From a virus, in IMG/VR virus record IMGVR_UViG_3300047440_000443, positions 1 to 28,089 of that record: a DNA stretch of 28,089 nt; one strand, given 5' to 3'. The position numbers were made by a program, and so were the translations under genes. The first letter of the stretch is position 1. Every line of letters begins with the position of its first letter. The notes under the pieces were generated by a model, which did not search any database, was not told the DNA's origin, and saw nothing but the letters and a program-made list of their open reading frames with translations. Of this stretch, positions 25,289 to 28,089 are shown one piece after another.

Positions 25289-28068
25289 AGGAGATCCTTC
25301 CAGAGCGAGACGCCGCCCGACTGGAGGCGCTTCATCAGTTCGTTGATCGCGTGCGGGTTGCGATCGATCGTGAACGTGCCGTCACCGGGCACCGAGATCT
25401 TCAACTGGCCCGCGCCGCGGGTGCGACTGACCGTCGAGGCGACCGCGTTCTTCGCCGCGCGCTCCACCTCGCCCGGCGTCATGTTGCGCGCGTTGATCGG
25501 ATACTGCCCGATGGGCGTGGACGCGGGCACGCCGGCGATGACGTCCGCCGCTGGGCCGAGGTCGCGCCCGTGCATTCCGGTGCCGCCGCCGTACCAGCGC
25601 ACGGCGCCGCCTTTATCCCAGTACGCGACGGGCTCCCCGTCGAGCAGAATGTTGCCGCCGGCACTGCCGCGGCGCTGCGTCGTGATGTCGCCAAACCCGG
25701 CGGCGTCCCGCGCGCCGTTCAGTTCCTCCGTCAGCGTCTTCATCACGCGCGCTTGCACGGCCGCGCCCGACTTCAATCCCTGCGTGTCGATGACGCGCGC
25801 AATCTGTTGTGTGACGGTCTGGGCGGCGTCGGTCGGCGTGTCGGCTGGCGTCGTGGGGGCCACCACGGTGGCGGCGGCCGGTGTCGACGCGCGGGTCCGC
25901 TTCGCCTTCGCGACTGGCGCCGCAGGGGCCACACCGGCATTTGTCGCGTCGATAAACGCGGACTCGGCGCGGTCAAAGGCCTGCTGGGATTGCGTGAACG
26001 CGCGCCGCGCCGCGAGGAACGTCTCGTCGTCAATCGTGCGGGCGCGATAGGCTTGCTGCGCCTGATCGAACGTGGCCGAGGCGGCGCGGGCATCCGCGCG
26101 GGCCTGGTCATAGACGGCGGCTGGTGAGGCCGGCGCCGTTGCGACCAGTGCGGGCGGCTCGACCACCGCGGCCACAGGCGCGGACGGCGCGGCGAGCCGT
26201 GCGTCGGCTTCCGCTTTCATCCGCGCCGCGGTTGGCCCGCTCGGCGTCTTCAGTTCGCCGCGCACGTAGCGCGCATCGAGGGCCGCCTGCACCGCCTCGG
26301 GCGTCGGCGTGCCCAACCGGGTCGCCAGGTCCGCGGCGAGCTCCTCGCGCGTCGGCGCGGCCACCGGAGCGGCCGCGGGCGGCGGCGTAAGGACGCTCGG
26401 CACGGCCGCATCAGCCGCAGGGGCGCCGGTGGTCTCCATCCAACGCGCGATCGCCGCTTTCGGCGTCAGCCCCTCGTTGAGCACGAACGCCGCGGCCTCA
26501 TCGGTCTGCGCGGGCGTGAGGGGAACATTGAGGCGCCGCGCCGCGATCGCGACCTCACTCCCCGCCCGCGTCGGCGACATAATCGAATCGCGCGGGCCGG
26601 GCACACGCACAGGGGCCGGCGGCACCGGTGGCGCCTCGAGCGCGGGCCGGCCGGCGTCCATCCATTGCTGAATCGCCCGCGGGGGCGTGCTGCCTTGCTG
26701 GAGAAATTCCGCCGCGGCCCGCGCTTCGTCGAGCGTCATCGGCACCTGGAGCCGGCGCGCGGCCAAGCCGACCTCGTTCAGCGCCATCTGCGGCGACATG
26801 ATCGGCCGCGGGGTCGGGGGGGCAGCCACCGGAGCGACCGACACGGGACCGGCGGGTGCCGGCACCGGGGCCACGGGCGGCGCGGCCACGGCGGGCGGCG
26901 TCGAGACGCCCACGGGCGCCACGGCGGGCGTGACGGCCGCGGCCGGGTGCGTCTGCTGCACGATCCGGCTCGCGGCCATCTCGCTCAGCCCGGTTTCTTC
27001 GAGCGCGGCCTGGAACGCCGCCGGCGTCATCGTCGCGGCGTTCCCCACGAGCGCGGCGCGGGCCTGCATCCGCTCGACGTGCAACGCGGCCACCGCCGGG
27101 CCACCGTCGGCGCCCGCCGCCTGCACACTGGGCCAGACCGCCTTGAGCTCGCCGTCACTGATCGGATAGCCGGCTTGTTCGGCGGCCTGGCGCAAGGCCC
27201 CCTGCGACTCGCCCGGACCCCAGCGGCCCGTCACGCGCAGCGACGGGGCCGGCGGACGGGGCACGGCCGCGGGGGCGACCACCGTGGTCGTCGCGGGCGG
27301 TTCGACCGGTGCGGGGGCAGGCACCGGGGTCGCCCTCGCTTCGGCGATCGTCCGGGCCGCGAGCGCGTCCTGTGCCGTTGCTGGCCGGCTCGTGACAGGG
27401 GGCACGGCCGGCGCCTGGGCCGCGGCGGCCTGCGCGGCGCCTTGCGCTCGGCCTTCGGCGATGATGCGGTCGATCCGCTCCGCGACCGATTCCTCGGGTG
27501 TCGCAACGGGAGGCGCCGACGCAGACGGGACGCGTTCCGCGGCGGTGGCCTCGGCCGCGCGCTGAGACGCGAGCGCCTCGCCGGCCGCGTCGATCAGCGT
27601 CCCCGCCGCGCGCAGCCCGCGGAACCCGGGCACATGCGACAGGGCCACTTTGCCGGCGGTGACGAGATTCTGCGGCGTCGCCTTCGCGCCAACATAGCCC
27701 GCGCCCAGGCCGACGGCGTCTTCGACGAGTTGCGCCTGGTCCTCCGTGAGCCCGGCGGCCACCGCGAGTTTTTTGGCCGGCGGCGCCGCGATTATCGTGG
27801 CGGCGGTGCCGGTGGCGAGCGCGGACCCGGTGGCGACGGGCGCCGCCGCGAGCGCGCCGAGGAGCTCGGGCGCGACCATCGGCGCGGCGGTGACGGCCGC
27901 GCCCGTGGCGACCTGATGCGCGCCCTTCGCATAGTTGCCCAGATAGAGATTCGTCAGGCCTTGCACGACGGCGTGCGGGCCGGCCTTCCCCCACTCATCG
28001 ACTTTGTCGTGCAGCCATTGATACGGATGGTCGGTGAAGTAGTCGAGGATCGGCCCGATGCCGGGCAT
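25285..28068 (-). CDS. large Ala/Pro-rich probable internal virion protein
   Basis: 927 residues from ATG 28068; the frame stays open to the window edge, so the true start may be further out. The N-terminal 60 residues look ordered (GPILDYFTDHPYQWLHDKVD). An Ala/Gly-rich hydrophobic stretch (about 55-110) and long Pro/Ala linkers follow. Two copies of a helical module lie at about 415-520 (IMSP..A..EV..AARRL.VP, then ...P..AI..WM). The C-terminus is ordered (KISVPGDGTFTIDRNPHAIN). Size and position just before a tail protein suggest an ejection or internal virion protein. No catalytic motif was seen. Confidence 0.65.
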   Translation of the reverse strand: MPGIGPILDYFTDHPYQWLHDKVDEWGKAGPHAVVQGLTNLYLGNYAKGAHQVATGAAVTAAPMVAPELLGALAAAPVATGSALATGTAATIIAAPPAKKLAVAAGLTEDQAQLVEDAVGLGAGYVGAKATPQNLVTAGKVALSHVPGFRGLRAAGTLIDAAGEALASQRAAEATAAERVPSASAPPVATPEESVAERIDRIIAEGRAQGAAQAAAAQAPAVPPVTSRPATAQDALAARTIAEARATPVPAPAPVEPPATTTVVAPAAVPRPPAPSLRVTGRWGPGESQGALRQAAEQAGYPISDGELKAVWPSVQAAGADGGPAVAALHVERMQARAALVGNAATMTPAAFQAALEETGLSEMAASRIVQQTHPAAAVTPAVAPVGVSTPPAVAAPPVAPVPAPAGPVSVAPVAAPPTPRPIMSPQMALNEVGLAARRLQVPMTLDEARAAAEFLQQGSTPPRAIQQWMDAGRPALEAPPVPPAPVRVPGPRDSIMSPTRAGSEVAIAARRLNVPLTPAQTDEAAAFVLNEGLTPKAAIARWMETTGAPAADAAVPSVLTPPPAAAPVAAPTREELAADLATRLGTPTPEAVQAALDARYVRGELKTPSGPTAARMKAEADARLAAPSAPVAAVVEPPALVATAPASPAAVYDQARADARAASATFDQAQQAYRARTIDDETFLAARRAFTQSQQAFDRAESAFIDATNAGVAPAAPVAKAKRTRASTPAAATVVAPTTPADTPTDAAQTVTQQIARVIDTQGLKSGAAVQARVMKTLTEELNGARDAAGFGDITTQRRGSAGGNILLDGEPVAYWDKGGAVRWYGGGTGMHGRDLGPAADVIAGVPASTPIGQYPINARNMTPGEVERAAKNAVASTVSRTRGAGQLKISVPGDGTFTIDRNPHAINELMKRLQSGGVSLWKDLL

Positions 28069-28089
28069 GGCCGTGACGACACGATCGGC

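Noticed and set aside
24491-26050. 519-codon plus-strand open frame
   Set aside because: Antisense to the tail-fibre gene and the large virion gene, with no recognisable domain.

Overview
The window looks like about 28 kb of a GC-rich temperate tailed-phage (Caudoviricetes) genome. Nearly all genes are on the minus strand and tightly packed: most junctions are 4-base ATGA or GTGA stop/start overlaps. It carries a P22-like portal, both terminase subunits, a RecT/YqaJ recombination set, a tyrosine integrase, Xre-type regulators and two toxin-antitoxin pairs. The host cannot be named. The attachment site copies the 3' end of a tRNA-Gly(CCC). High GC, signal peptides ending in AAQ and GATTAGGG-type repeats only suggest a GC-rich Gram-negative host; Acidobacteriota is a guess.

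Layout in minus-strand transcription order, from the right end. 28089-24554: end of a structural operon, with a 927-residue Ala/Pro-rich probable virion protein and a tail-fibre-like protein with a signal peptide. 24379-23407: HicBA toxin-antitoxin and a small secreted protein. 23232-20147: lysogeny region, with two paralogous Xre repressors pointing at each other across the integrase and attachment site, a Cro-like protein, an excisionase-like protein, and repeated 16-bp operator-like palindromes. 19320-14962: early operon from a recognisable promoter, with Zn-ribbon proteins, RecT/Bet, YqaJ-like exonuclease, DNA methyltransferase, a NinB-like protein and a YdaU (DUF1376)-like protein. 14961-14592: non-coding region with three 46-47 bp repeats (origin or serial terminators). 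14591-9595: small early/middle genes, including RusA resolvase, a putative TIM-barrel protein and DUF7694. 9593-1: packaging and head genes (TerS, TerL, portal, scaffold-like protein), interrupted by a plus-strand Phd/ParE module. Capsid, most tail genes and lysis genes are not in the window. The two ends fit as neighbours of the missing head/tail block of a circular genome.

The attachment core has AAAAGTTGGCGG repeats on both sides, which suggests an intact attP (free or circular phage) rather than an integrated prophage end. No clearly new multigene system was recognised. The most unusual items are a duplicated two-hairpin leader before two late genes, the dual-repressor/shared-operator arrangement, the 46-bp repeat region, micro-ORF scars inside the translationally coupled gene chain, a proline-rich insertion in the portal, and a glycosidase-like barrel protein beside RusA.
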